DNA of 64,000 nt from Sulfitobacter sp. F26169L (GTDB lineage Bacteria; Pseudomonadota; Alphaproteobacteria; Rhodobacterales; Rhodobacteraceae), in NCBI RefSeq assembly GCF_026410285.1, contig NZ_JAPMLP010000002.1, positions 379,501 through 443,500 of the forward strand. The letters are read 5' to 3'. Below, in pieces: positions 34,386 to 43,681 of this stretch (positions are counted from its first letter, which is position 1; every line of letters starts with the position of its first letter). The notes under the pieces were generated by a model. That model did not search any database and was not told where the DNA came from. It saw only the letters and a program-made list of their open reading frames with translations. Both the position numbers and the translations under genes were made by a program.

Positions 34386-36866
34386 ATGAGCGATAGTGAT
34401 GGCAAGAAAACATTGGGTTTGCGGGGCGCCCCCGCGCGTCCGGGCAATGTAAAGCAAAGCTTTAGCCACGGACGTACCAAAAACGTTGTTGTGGAAACCA
34501 AACGCAAGCGCGTTGTGGTGCCCAAGCCCGGTGGTCAAAAGCAAACCGGCCCCGGTGCCGGACCCGTTGGTGATCCTTCGCGGCGCCCCGCGGGTATCAC
34601 CGACTCTGAGATGGAGCGCCGCCTGAAGGCTGTTCAAGCCGCGAAGGCCCGTGAGGCGGAAGAAGCCGCGGCACGTGAAGCGGAAGAGAAAGCGCGCGCA
34701 GAAGAGCGCGAACGCCGCCGCGCCGAGATTGATGCAAAAGAGCGCGAAGATCGCGAACGTGAGGAAAGCCTTAAAGCGAAGGCCGAAGAGGAAGAACGTG
34801 CAAAACGCGAGGCGGAAGCCGCAGCACGCGCTGCCGCCGCGCCCGCTGCAGAGCAGCCTGCACAATCACGTGCTGTGCCGAACAAGCCGGCTCCAGCATC
34901 TACGCCGCGTAAAACCGAACGTGATCGCGAAGAAACAAATAAAAAGAATCGGCTGGCCGACGACCGTCGTTCTGGCAAGCTGACGGTGAACCAGGCGTTG
35001 CGTGGTGGCGAAGGAGGCCGTCAACGCTCTATGGCGCAGATGAAGCGCAAGCAGGACCGCGCACGTCAGAAGGCGATGGGCGGCACGGTCGAGCGCGAAA
35101 AAATTGTGCGCAATGTCAATCTACCGCCGGCGATTGTTGTGTCTGAACTGGCCGTTCGTATGGCTGAAAAGATCGGTGCTGTTGTGAAGGCGCTGATGAA
35201 CAACGGCATGATGGTTACGCAGAACCAGACAATTGACGCCGACACCGCCGAGCTGATCATTGAAGAATTCGGTCACAATGTTGTGCGGGTTTCCGATGCT
35301 GACGTTGAAGATGTGATCAAGCTGGAAGAGGATGACGAGAGCGATCTGAAGCCGCGCCCACCTGTGATTACCATCATGGGTCACGTTGACCACGGTAAAA
35401 CATCGCTGCTGGATGCGATCCGTAAGGCGAAGGTGACAGAGGGCGAAGCAGGCGGTATTACCCAGCACATCGGTGCTTACCAGATCACGACCGACAGTGG
35501 ACAGTTGTTGTCGTTCCTTGATACTCCGGGTCACGCTGCGTTTACCTCCATGCGCTCACGCGGTGCACAGGTGACGGATATCGTTATTCTGGTGGTTGCA
35601 GCAGATGATGCGGTAATGCCCCAGACGATCGAAGCGATTGCGCACGCAAAGGCGGCCAAGGTGCCGATGATTGTGGCTATCAACAAAATTGACAAACCGG
35701 CGGCTGACCCCGACCGCGTGCGTGCAGCCTTGTTGCAGCACGAGGTTATCGTGGAAAAGATGTCCGGTGACGTTCAGGACGTTGAAGTTTCTGCAATCAC
35801 CGGTCAGGGTCTTGATGACCTGTTGGAAGCGATTGCGCTGCAAGCGGAAATCCTTGAACTGAAAGCCAACCCTGATCGCGCTGCCGTTGGCGCCGTGATC
35901 GAGGCACAGCTTGATGTGGGTCGCGGCCCTGTGGCAACAGTTCTGGTTCAGAACGGGACGCTGCGGACAGGTGATATTTTCGTTGTTGGTGAGCAGTACG
36001 GTAAAGTTCGTGCGTTGATCGACGACAAAGGAAATCGCGTTAAGGAAGCGGGCCCGTCTGTTCCCGTCGAGGTTCTGGGCCTGAATGGTACACCCGAAGC
36101 AGGTGACGTTCTGAACGTGACAGAAACCGAAGCACAGGCGCGCGAGATCGCGGAATATCGTGCCAATGCCGCGAAAGACAAGCGCGCTGCGGCTGGTGCT
36201 GCAACCACATTAGAACAGCTGATGGCAAATGCTAAAGCAGATGAGGATGTGTCCGAACTGCCAATCTTGGTAAAAGCCGATGTTCAGGGCTCTGCCGAGG
36301 CGATCGTGCAAGCGATGGAAAAAATCGGCAACGACGAAGTCCGTGTCCGTGTGCTGCACTCCGGCGTGGGTGCAATCACCGAAACAGATGTCGGTCTGGC
36401 CGAGGCTTCGAATGCGCCGATCATGGGCTTTAACGTCCGTGCCAATGCATCCGCACGCAACACTGCCAACCAGAAGGGTGTCGAAATCCGCTACTATTCG
36501 ATCATCTATGATCTGGTGAACGACGTAAAAGCTGCGGCTTCGGGTCTGCTGAGCAACGAGATCAAAGAAACCTTTATCGGCTATGCCACGATCAAAGAGG
36601 TGTTCAAGGTCACGGGTGTGGGCAAGGTGGCCGGTTGTCTGGTTACCGAAGGGGTGGCACGCCGCTCAGCCGGTGTGCGTTTGCTGCGTGACAACGTGGT
36701 GATCCACGAAGGCACGCTGAAAACACTCAAGCGTTTCAAGGACGAAGTACCGGAAGTTCAGTCGGGTCAGGAATGTGGTATGGCGTTTGAAAACTATGAC
36801 GACGTGCGCCCAGATGACGTGATCGAAATCTTCACACGCGAAGAAGTCACACGCACGCTGACGTAA
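34386..36866 (+). CDS. infB: Translation initiation factor IF-2
   Basis: The protein has 826 residues. The N-terminal third is a long charged Ala/Glu/Arg coiled region. The IF2-N domain and the GTPase follow: G1 [16 protein letters not shown] near 328-343, G3 DTPGHAAF, and G4 AINKIDKP. Domain II and the C-terminal fMet-tRNA-binding domains then follow, ending in [25 protein letters not shown]. It delivers initiator tRNA to the 30S subunit. AAGGA lies 13 bases upstream. It is the last gene of the operon, closed by a strong terminator. Confidence 0.97.
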   Translation: MSDSDGKKTLGLRGAPARPGNVKQSFSHGRTKNVVVETKRKRVVVPKPGGQKQTGPGAGPVGDPSRRPAGITDSEMERRLKAVQAAKAREAEEAAAREAEEKARAEERERRRAEIDAKEREDREREESLKAKAEEEERAKREAEAAARAAAAPAAEQPAQSRAVPNKPAPASTPRKTERDREETNKKNRLADDRRSGKLTVNQALRGGEGGRQRSMAQMKRKQDRARQKAMGGTVEREKIVRNVNLPPAIVVSELAVRMAEKIGAVVKALMNNGMMVTQNQTIDADTAELIIEEFGHNVVRVSDADVEDVIKLEEDDESDLKPRPPVITIMGHVDHGKTSLLDAIRKAKVTEGEAGGITQHIGAYQITTDSGQLLSFLDTPGHAAFTSMRSRGAQVTDIVILVVAADDAVMPQTIEAIAHAKAAKVPMIVAINKIDKPAADPDRVRAALLQHEVIVEKMSGDVQDVEVSAITGQGLDDLLEAIALQAEILELKANPDRAAVGAVIEAQLDVGRGPVATVLVQNGTLRTGDIFVVGEQYGKVRALIDDKGNRVKEAGPSVPVEVLGLNGTPEAGDVLNVTETEAQAREIAEYRANAAKDKRAAAGAATTLEQLMANAKADEDVSELPILVKADVQGSAEAIVQAMEKIGNDEVRVRVLHSGVGAITETDVGLAEASNAPIMGFNVRANASARNTANQKGVEIRYYSIIYDLVNDVKAAASGLLSNEIKETFIGYATIKEVFKVTGVGKVAGCLVTEGVARRSAGVRLLRDNVVIHEGTLKTLKRFKDEVPEVQSGQECGMAFENYDDVRPDDVIEIFTREEVTRTLT

Positions 36867-36882
36867 ACGCATGTGAAACAAT

Positions 36883-36919
36883 AAAAAAAGGGACAGTGCG
36901 AAACACTGTCCCTTTTTTT
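36883..36919 (+). terminator. Strong intrinsic terminator after infB, likely bidirectional
   Basis: A 16-bp perfect stem, AAAAAAAGGGACAGTG with its complement over loop CGAAA, has T-runs on both strands. It ends the rimP-infB operon and, on the minus strand, the 43-residue gene. Confidence 0.93.
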
Positions 36920-36938
36920 ATATCAGCTATAAATCTGC

Positions 36939-37070
36939 CTATTTCTTTGTCACAGGCACGCCAGAATAAACGGTATTGTCGACTTGAACGGCAATTCGAC
37001 CGTCGGGCATGGAACGTACAAAAGTGCCTTGAACAGACACACAGCTTCCAAGTGTAATGGTGCGCAGCAA
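36939..37070 (-). CDS. Small 43-residue Rhodobacterales-type protein with TTG start
   Basis: On the minus strand TTG at 37070 is preceded by GGGGAG at a 7-base distance. It opens a 43-codon frame reading MLRTITLGSCVSVQGTFVRS and ending VYSGVPVTKK, with stop TAG at 36939-36941. An in-frame TAA upstream limits the frame, and no ATG is available. The sequence has protein-like composition (short beta-rich, one Cys). It resembles, from memory, tiny proteins in Rhodobacterales sometimes labelled by neighbour as an initiation factor; function unknown. The infB terminator can serve it in reverse. Standard gene finders may miss it because of the start codon and length. Confidence 0.65.
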   Translation of the reverse strand: MLRTITLGSCVSVQGTFVRSMPDGRIAVQVDNTVYSGVPVTKK

Positions 37071-37180
37071 GAAAATTCTCCCCAGAATTAAGATGCTTCC
37101 ACTTTAATGGATATTGTGCCCACATCCAGCATAATGACGCCCCATATGGGAAAATTGTATCTAAAGCGAACTATAATCCC

Positions 37181-37579
37181 TTAGAGCCAGTCTCGCAGAA
37201 TCGCGATAAGCGGAATATCTGCTGGTGGCATAGGGTAGTTTCGCATTTCGGTCGGCTTCACCCATTTCAAAACCTGCCCTTCACGGGCTTGGGGTGTCCC
37301 GTTCCATTTCCGGCAGGCAAACAGAGGCATCATCAGGTGGAAATCTTCGTAAGAATGACTAGCAAAAGTGAGGGGCGCCAGACACGATGCCCATGTATCT
37401 ATTCCCAATTCTTCTTCTAATTCCCGAATGAGGGCTGTTTCGGGAGTTTCACCAGTTTCGATTTTGCCTCCGGGAAACTCCCATAATCCGGCCATGGATT
37501 TACCGGCGGGACGCTGCGCCAACAACACCCGACCATCAACATCAATCAACGCAACCGCAGCGACCAGAACAATTTTCAC
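37181..37579 (-). CDS. mutT: (Deoxy)nucleoside triphosphate pyrophosphohydrolase, MutT type
   Basis: The protein has 132 residues from a GTG start at 37579 that overlaps the argJ stop (GTGA). It shows VALIDVDGRVLLAQRPAGKSMAGLWEFPGGKIE followed by the Nudix box GGKIETGETPETALIRELEEELG. Length and the LAQRP/WEFPGGK pattern are those of 8-oxo-dGTP diphosphatase. It clears oxidised nucleotides that would cause transversions. It is co-transcribed with argJ; this coupling is common in the group although the pathways are unrelated. Confidence 0.93.
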   Translation of the reverse strand: MKIVLVAAVALIDVDGRVLLAQRPAGKSMAGLWEFPGGKIETGETPETALIRELEEELGIDTWASCLAPLTFASHSYEDFHLMMPLFACRKWNGTPQAREGQVLKWVKPTEMRNYPMPPADIPLIAILRDWL

Positions 37580-38802
37580 GATCGATAGTCCGCGTTGATC
37601 GCGATGTAGTCGTGGGTCAGATCACAGGTCCACACGGTTGCTTTGCCGGTCCCGATTCCGATATCGGCACCAATAACGATGTGATCCTTTTTCATCTGAG
37701 CGGCTGCAGCCTCTTCCGAATAGGATTCGCTGCGCCAGCCGTCTTTGGCAACCTCGATGTCCCCGAAACGGATACTCAGCCGGTCACGATCAGCTGCGGC
37801 ACCGGATTTACCAACTGCCATTACAATCCGGCCCCAATTTGGATCTTCTCCAGCGATTGCGGTTTTTACCAGCGGTGAATTTGCGATCGCCATCGCGTGA
37901 ATTTTGGCATCGGCATCGCTTGCCGCGCCGTTAACATTGATTTCAACAAACTTTGTCGCGCCTTCTCCGTCACGGACGACCTGATGTGCAAGGTCCTGCA
38001 TGACACCATGCAGAGCGTTGGCGAATCCTTCATGGGTATCCACCGCGACGCCGCTGGCGCCAGTTGCTGCAACAATCAGGCTGTCGGATGTGGATGTATC
38101 GCTATCAACTGTGATGCTGTTGAACGTCGTTTCATTTGAGGTTGAAACCAGTGCTTGCAACGCTTTTTGCTCGATTTTCGCATCGGTAAAAATATAGACC
38201 AGCATCGTGGCCATATCCGGGGCGATCATGCCTGAACCTTTTGCAATGCCCGCGATAGAGACTGTTTTACCGTCCAAATCTACAGTTGCCGATGATCCCT
38301 TCGGGAAAGTATCGGTTGTCATAATTGCCTTGGCAGCACCGGCGATACCGTCCGCGGCAGTGGATTTCGACAGAGAATCAAGCGCAGCGGTGATACGTTC
38401 ATGTGGCAATGGCTCACCGATGACACCTGTGGAGGACGTGAACACCCGATCTAGCGGGACATCACACGCTTTGGCCACAGCTGCGGTGATTGCCTGCACC
38501 GAGGCAACGCCGGTCTTTCCGGTAAACGCATTGGAGTTGCCGGAGTTAACCAGAATAGCCGCGCCTGCGTCAGAGGGTTTGCCAAGCTTTTCCTGACAAT
38601 CCAGTACCGGCGCCGAGCGTGTGGCAGAGCGTGTGAAGGCGCCTGCCACAACGGTTCCCGGCACCAATGTGGCAAGCATCACATCGGTGCGACCCTGATA
38701 TTTGACACCAGCCGCAGCAGTGGCGAACTTTACGCCGTCAATTTCAGGCAAGTCTGGAAAAGCGGCGGGTGCCAGTGGTGACACAGATGTAATTTTTGCC
38801 AT
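37576..38802 (-). CDS. argJ: Bifunctional glutamate N-acetyltransferase / amino-acid acetyltransferase ArgJ
   Basis: The protein has 408 residues. The self-cleavage site GMIAPDMATMLVYIFTDA is intact, with nucleophile Thr199 generating alpha and beta chains. Other signatures are NSGNSNAFTG near residues 86-95 and the C-terminal PNWGRIVMAVGKSG. It recycles the acetyl group from N-acetylornithine to glutamate in arginine synthesis. Eight bases separate it from the upstream peptidyl-prolyl isomerase gene, and it overlaps mutT downstream. Confidence 0.96.
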   Translation of the reverse strand: MAKITSVSPLAPAAFPDLPEIDGVKFATAAAGVKYQGRTDVMLATLVPGTVVAGAFTRSATRSAPVLDCQEKLGKPSDAGAAILVNSGNSNAFTGKTGVASVQAITAAVAKACDVPLDRVFTSSTGVIGEPLPHERITAALDSLSKSTAADGIAGAAKAIMTTDTFPKGSSATVDLDGKTVSIAGIAKGSGMIAPDMATMLVYIFTDAKIEQKALQALVSTSNETTFNSITVDSDTSTSDSLIVAATGASGVAVDTHEGFANALHGVMQDLAHQVVRDGEGATKFVEINVNGAASDADAKIHAMAIANSPLVKTAIAGEDPNWGRIVMAVGKSGAAADRDRLSIRFGDIEVAKDGWRSESYSEEAAAAQMKKDHIVIGADIGIGTGKATVWTCDLTHDYIAINADYRS

Positions 38803-38810
38803 GGTTCCGC

Positions 38811-39665
38811 TTACTCCAGAACGGTTACTTGTTTTATAACAGACGGATCAAGACCCTCTGCGCCGCTGCGGTCAACTTCGGCCGCGTTGGTTACTGCATC
38901 AATCTTTTCTTGTGCGCGGACCTGACGGATCTGCATTTCGATTTCTTCGCGCACTTCTTCAAGCTTTGGTGCTTCTTGAATACGGGTTTCGTTCAGCTTG
39001 ATGATATGCCAGCCGAACTGAGTTTTTACGGGGGCAGACACGGCCCCGACCTCCATACCTGCAACAGCGGTTTCAAATTCGGGCACCATCGCGCCCTGAC
39101 CGAACCAGCCAAGCTGCCCACCATTCGGCCCGGACGGGCCGGTAGATTTTTCACGCGCGACAGTTTCAAACTCCGCGCCATCCTCCAATGCGGCAACTAC
39201 TTCCAATGCTGCCTCTTCGGTTTCGACCAGAATGTGAGACGCGTTGAATTCGGGAGCTTGCTCTACGTTCTTGTATTCTTCGTCATAGGCGGCTTGCACC
39301 TCTGCGTCTTCCAGCGGCACTTCCAAAATGCTGTTGATGGATTCGCCTGCTGTCAGCGAACGGCGTTCGTTTTCCAGCTGTAGCAATACGCGCTGCGGCA
39401 GATCACCCGTGTATTCCTGTTGCAGGGCTGTCTGCTGGACCAACTGATCGAGGATCCCCTGGAAAAGGACATCGTCCGGCAGGTTTTTGTATTGTTCCGG
39501 CAATCCGGCCCAAGCAACAATCATGTGACCGATGGTGATTTCTGTACCGCCAACAGTGGCGACAACCTTGGATGGGTCTGCTGTAATCGTCTCTTGTGCT
39601 GCTGCGGGCAGGGCAAGAGCGGCGATAAACGCCAGCGGCGCAAGAAAAGTGAGGGGTTTTTGCAT
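38811..39665 (-). CDS. Periplasmic peptidyl-prolyl cis-trans isomerase, parvulin type
   Basis: The ATG at 39665 has AGGA ten bases upstream, and gives 284 residues; the frame stays open further upstream without a signal. The signal peptide [20 protein letters not shown] ends near AAAQ. The parvulin domain shows [47 protein letters not shown] and [12 protein letters not shown]. It helps fold outer-membrane or secreted proteins, comparable to PrsA/SurA-like chaperones. It is divergent from secA, an apt neighbour for export-coupled folding. Confidence 0.92.
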   Translation of the reverse strand: MQKPLTFLAPLAFIAALALPAAAQETITADPSKVVATVGGTEITIGHMIVAWAGLPEQYKNLPDDVLFQGILDQLVQQTALQQEYTGDLPQRVLLQLENERRSLTAGESINSILEVPLEDAEVQAAYDEEYKNVEQAPEFNASHILVETEEAALEVVAALEDGAEFETVAREKSTGPSGPNGGQLGWFGQGAMVPEFETAVAGMEVGAVSAPVKTQFGWHIIKLNETRIQEAPKLEEVREEIEMQIRQVRAQEKIDAVTNAAEVDRSGAEGLDPSVIKQVTVLE

Positions 39666-39704
39666 GGATCGTCCTATCATTCCGGCGGTATAAGGCCAGT
39701 TACA

Positions 39705-39733
39705 TTGACACGCTACATGGTGGCCCTTACATC
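39705..39733 (+). promoter_or_regulatory. Sigma-70-like promoter for secA
   Basis: A perfect TTGACA (39705) and TACATC (39728) are spaced by 17 bases, with about 108 bases of leader before the secA ATG. The -10 box is weak. Sequence match only. Confidence 0.45.
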
Positions 39734-39841
39734 GCTGATGGGCGCGGCGTAAAGCCACCATTCTCCCCTTCTATTTATGGACTGGGTGTTTGCGGGGCAA
39801 GCAGATCGCGCGATAGAATTTTAACTTCGGCTGGAGATCGC

Positions 39842-42541
39842 ATGCTGGGACTCGGAAAAATCACCAAAAAGGTTTTTGGTACGCCAAATGATCGCAAGAT
39901 TAAGGCTGTCCGCCCCCTTATCGAAAAGATCAACGCGCTGGAGCCGGAGTACGAAAAGCTCTCTGACGAGGCGATCAAAGACAAAACAGAGGAATTGGCC
40001 ACGCGGGCGTTGAAAGGCGAAAGCCTTGATGCCCTGTTGCCGGAAGCTTTTGCAAACTGTCGTGAGGCCGCGCGTCGTACCCTGGGTCTGCGGGCATTCG
40101 ATACGCAGCTTATGGGTGCGATTTTTCTGCATCAGGGCAATGTGGCCGAGCAGAAAACCGGTGAGGGTAAAACCCTGACCGCGACATTTGCCGCCTATCT
40201 CAACGCGCTAACCCATAAGGGTGTGCATATCGTCACCGTGAACGAATACCTCGTGAAACGCGATGCGGAGTGGATGGGCAAGGTTTTCGGCGCACTTGGT
40301 CTGACCACCGGCTATATCTATCCGGGCATGACAGATGACGCAAAGCGCGAGGCCTATTCTTGCGATATCACGTACACCACAAACAACGAACTCGGCTTTG
40401 ACTACCTGCGCGACAACATGAAGGCCGAGTTGAGCGAGATTTTCCAGAAGCAGCACAACTTTGCTATTGTGGACGAGGTTGACAGCATCCTCATCGACGA
40501 AGCGCGTACGCCACTTATTATCTCCGGCCCGTCGGATGACAGGTCTGACATGTACCTGACCATTGATGGTGTGATCCCGTCGCTGCTGCCTGAGCATTAT
40601 GAGCTGGATGAAAAAACCCGTAACGTGACCTTTACCGATGAGGGTATCGAATTTCTTGAAGAGCAGTTGCGCGCCCGTGAACTGCTGGAAGACGGCATGA
40701 CGCTCTATGATCCTGAAAGCACGTCGATTGTACATCACGTCAATCAGGGTCTGCGCGCGCACAAGCTGTTCGAGAAAGACAAAGACTATATCGTACGGGA
40801 TGGTGAAGTTGTTCTGATTGACGAATTTACAGGCCGTATGATGGCCGGTCGCCGTTTGGGCGATGGCCTGCATCAGGCGATCGAGGCGAAAGAGGGCGTT
40901 GAAATCAAACCTGAAAACATCACTCTCGCATCGGTGACTTTCCAGAACTATTTCCGCCTGTATGACAAATTAGCAGGTATGACGGGCACAGCGCTGACCG
41001 AAGCCGATGAATTTATGGAAATCTACGGCCTTGGCGTTGTTGAGGTTCCTACCAACGTGCCGATCGCGCGGGTAGATGAGGATGACGCCGTTTACCGCAC
41101 GGTGGGCGAAAAATATGCCGCAATGATAGAGCGCGTGAAAGAGGCGCACGCCAAAGGTCAGCCATGCCTTGTGGGCACAACATCCATCGAAAAATCCGAA
41201 ATGCTGAGCAAGCTGCTGGAAGCCGAAGGGATCAAGCACAATGTCCTGAATGCGCGCCAGCACGAGCAGGAAGCGCAGATTGTCGGTGATGCGGGTAAAC
41301 TGGGCGCGGTGACAATCGCCACCAACATGGCGGGACGCGGCACCGATATCCAGCTTGGCGGTAACGTTGAGTTAAAGGTACTGGAAGCATTGGCCGCTGA
41401 TCCGGATGCCGATCCGGTTGCTGTGCGCACAAAGATCGAAGCAGAACACGCGGACGAAAAGAAAAAGGTGCTGGAGGCAGGCGGCTTGTTTGTACTAGCG
41501 TCCGAGCGCCACGAAAGCCGCCGTATTGATAACCAGTTGCGCGGTCGTTCCGGCCGTCAGGGTGATCCGGGGCGGTCTTCATTCTTCCTGTCGCTGGAAG
41601 ATGACCTGATGCGCATTTTCGGTTCGGAGCGGTTGGAGAAGGTGCTGACATCGCTGGGGCTGAAAGAAGGCGAGGCGATCATTCACCCTTGGGTGAATAA
41701 ATCGCTTGAGCGCGCGCAGGCAAAGGTAGAAGGCCGCAACTTTGACATTCGCAAGCAGTTGCTGAAATTCGATGACGTGATGAACGAACAGCGCAAGGTT
41801 ATCTTTGGCCAGCGCCGTGACATCATGGAATCACAGGACCTGCACGAAATCACGGAAGACATGCGTCATCAGGTGATTGACGATCTGATCGAACAATACA
41901 TGCCGCGCAACACCTATGCCGACCAGTGGGACACACAGGGCTTTTATGCCGCTGTGATCGAACAGCTGGGCGTCGACGTGCCGGTCATTGCATGGTGCGA
42001 AGAAGATGGCGTTGATGATGATATTATTCGCGAGCGCCTGATCGAGGCGACCGACAAGCTGATGGCGGACAAGGCCGAACGCTTTGGCGAAGAAAATATG
42101 CGCAACATCGAAAAGCATTTCCTGTTGCAGACAATTGATGCGAAATGGCGTGATCACCTGCTGACGCTGGAACATTTGCGGTCTGTTGTCGGGTTCCGGG
42201 GGTATGCGCAGCGTGATCCGTTGAACGAATATAAAAACGAATCATTCCAGTTGTTTGAAAGTATGTTGGACAGCTTGCGCTCGGATGTGACCCAAAAACT
42301 GTCGCGCATAGAGCCTGCCAGTGAAGAAGAGCAGCAGCGTATGATCCAACAGATGCTTGCACAACAGCAGGCTGCAGACGAAGCGGTTGACGAGGCCGTG
42401 GATGAAGCCGAAGCGGCAGCAGAAGCAGCCGACGGATTTGATGAAAACGATCCCTCAACATGGGGAAATCCCGGCCGGAATGATCTGTGTCCCTGTGGAT
42501 CGGGTAAGAAGTTCAAGCACTGCCACGGTCAATTGACCTGA
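39842..42541 (+). CDS. secA: Preprotein translocase ATPase SecA
   Basis: The protein has 899 residues. The N-terminal DEAD motor has Walker A as [20 protein letters not shown], and [19 protein letters not shown]. The second motor domain has [14 protein letters not shown] and [14 protein letters not shown] variable acidic Ala/Glu linker leads to the C-terminal zinc site [17 protein letters not shown], which binds SecB or ribosomes. It drives secretion through SecYEG. GGAG lies seven or eight bases before the ATG. A terminator follows at 42573. Confidence 0.98.
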   Translation: MLGLGKITKKVFGTPNDRKIKAVRPLIEKINALEPEYEKLSDEAIKDKTEELATRALKGESLDALLPEAFANCREAARRTLGLRAFDTQLMGAIFLHQGNVAEQKTGEGKTLTATFAAYLNALTHKGVHIVTVNEYLVKRDAEWMGKVFGALGLTTGYIYPGMTDDAKREAYSCDITYTTNNELGFDYLRDNMKAELSEIFQKQHNFAIVDEVDSILIDEARTPLIISGPSDDRSDMYLTIDGVIPSLLPEHYELDEKTRNVTFTDEGIEFLEEQLRARELLEDGMTLYDPESTSIVHHVNQGLRAHKLFEKDKDYIVRDGEVVLIDEFTGRMMAGRRLGDGLHQAIEAKEGVEIKPENITLASVTFQNYFRLYDKLAGMTGTALTEADEFMEIYGLGVVEVPTNVPIARVDEDDAVYRTVGEKYAAMIERVKEAHAKGQPCLVGTTSIEKSEMLSKLLEAEGIKHNVLNARQHEQEAQIVGDAGKLGAVTIATNMAGRGTDIQLGGNVELKVLEALAADPDADPVAVRTKIEAEHADEKKKVLEAGGLFVLASERHESRRIDNQLRGRSGRQGDPGRSSFFLSLEDDLMRIFGSERLEKVLTSLGLKEGEAIIHPWVNKSLERAQAKVEGRNFDIRKQLLKFDDVMNEQRKVIFGQRRDIMESQDLHEITEDMRHQVIDDLIEQYMPRNTYADQWDTQGFYAAVIEQLGVDVPVIAWCEEDGVDDDIIRERLIEATDKLMADKAERFGEENMRNIEKHFLLQTIDAKWRDHLLTLEHLRSVVGFRGYAQRDPLNEYKNESFQLFESMLDSLRSDVTQKLSRIEPASEEEQQRMIQQMLAQQQAADEAVDEAVDEAEAAAEAADGFDENDPSTWGNPGRNDLCPCGSGKKFKHCHGQLT

Positions 42542-42572
42542 TCTGTACCTTGGAATCGTCATAGTTCAGGCG

Positions 42573-42600
42573 CGGGGCCGCCCTATTGCAGCCCCGTTTT
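42573..42600 (+). terminator. Intrinsic terminator after secA
   Basis: CGGGGC pairs with GCCCCG over a 12-base loop followed by four T. It lies 30 bases past the secA stop. The short T-run makes it moderate. Confidence 0.6.
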
Positions 42601-42646
42601 CAGACGAAGAGTGTTCTCGACCCAATCCGTAACAAGGGACGAGACA

Positions 42647-43663
42647 ATGCAACATCGCAAGGAAATCACCATGGCTGCCGGTACGCTGGCTTGTGCCATC
42701 GGCATCGGATTTTTCATGCAGCAATCGCAAACGGTGCCGCCAGAGCGTTTTGAGGGCGCAACCCTTATGAATGCAAATGCCGTGGTTCTGGATGTAGAAG
42801 AAATCGTTCTGACTTCGGCTGAATTTACCGAGAAGCTTAAGGCGCCAAAAACAGAGGAAGCTGTTGTTTTGGCCGCTGCGCCTGCAATCGTGCCGCCGGA
42901 AGCGATTGATATGCCCGAAGTACAAACGGCACCGGCCACTGCGACGCCTGAGCTGTCGCGGAAGGAAGAAACGGCAGAGCAAGCCTGTGAGATTACCGCA
43001 CATGCGCGCCCCATTGCGGCCGCTATGGTGAACCTGACGCTTGACGCGCCGTGTCTGCCCGACGAGCGGGTGACCGTGCATCACAGTGGGGTGCTGTTCA
43101 ACCAGACCACAGATGCAGAAGGCGCGTTTGATATCACTATGCCTGCTATGGCCGAAAACGCGACATTCATCATGGCGTTTACAAATGGTGACGGTGCAGT
43201 TGCCCAGACCACAGTTGATGAGTTGCCGGATTTTGACCGTGTCGCATTGCAATGGAAAGGCGATACAGGTTTCCAACTTCACGCGCGGGAATTCGGGGCG
43301 GACTATGATAGCGAAGGGCATGTATGGGCGGGCGCTGCGCGTGATATGTCATACGCTGTGACCGGACAGGGCGGCTACATCACCCTGCTTGGCGATGCCG
43401 ATGTGCCGGATGGGCTGCTTGCAGAAGTGTATACCATTCCGGCTGTCCAAACGGAAAACGGAGAAACCGTTGACCTGAGCGTTGAAGCCGAAGTTGCCGA
43501 AAACAACTGCGGGCTAGAGATCGAAGCGAAGATTCTGCAGGTGAGCAGTGGCAACGATATCACAACCCGCAATTTGACGCTGTCCGTGCCGGACTGTGAC
43601 GCCGCTGGGAACTTTCTTGTGTTGAATAATCTCTTCGAAGACTTGAAGGTCGCATCTAACTAA
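42647..43663 (+). CDS. Membrane-anchored periplasmic protein of unknown function
   Basis: The ATG at 42647 with AAGGGA upstream gives 338 residues. A single hydrophobic segment (about 8-24, MAAGTLACAIGIGFFMQ) anchors the N-terminus. A Pro/Ala/Glu-rich linker (about 55-105) leads to a beta-rich periplasmic part with four cysteines in two plausible disulfide pairs (CEITAH...APCLPD and NNCGLEI...VPDCDAAG). TTDAEGAFDITMPA resembles a carboxypeptidase-regulatory-like beta sandwich. I do not recognise a named family. It precedes the phosphate-binding-like/OmpA protein by 18 bases, so the two probably act together at the envelope. Confidence 0.8.
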   Translation: MQHRKEITMAAGTLACAIGIGFFMQQSQTVPPERFEGATLMNANAVVLDVEEIVLTSAEFTEKLKAPKTEEAVVLAAAPAIVPPEAIDMPEVQTAPATATPELSRKEETAEQACEITAHARPIAAAMVNLTLDAPCLPDERVTVHHSGVLFNQTTDAEGAFDITMPAMAENATFIMAFTNGDGAVAQTTVDELPDFDRVALQWKGDTGFQLHAREFGADYDSEGHVWAGAARDMSYAVTGQGGYITLLGDADVPDGLLAEVYTIPAVQTENGETVDLSVEAEVAENNCGLEIEAKILQVSSGNDITTRNLTLSVPDCDAAGNFLVLNNLFEDLKVASN

Positions 43664-43681
43664 CGCAACCCCGAGGTCTTA

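Noticed and set aside
36847..37125. 92-codon minus-strand frame over the infB terminator
   Set aside because: It reads through the terminator hairpin and has implausible composition; the 43-codon frame within the same DNA has the ribosome site and better protein character.
39666..39761. N-terminal extension of the peptidyl-prolyl isomerase
   Set aside because: The extra 32 residues precede a clear signal peptide and have no ribosome site; the ATG at 39665 has AGGA upstream.
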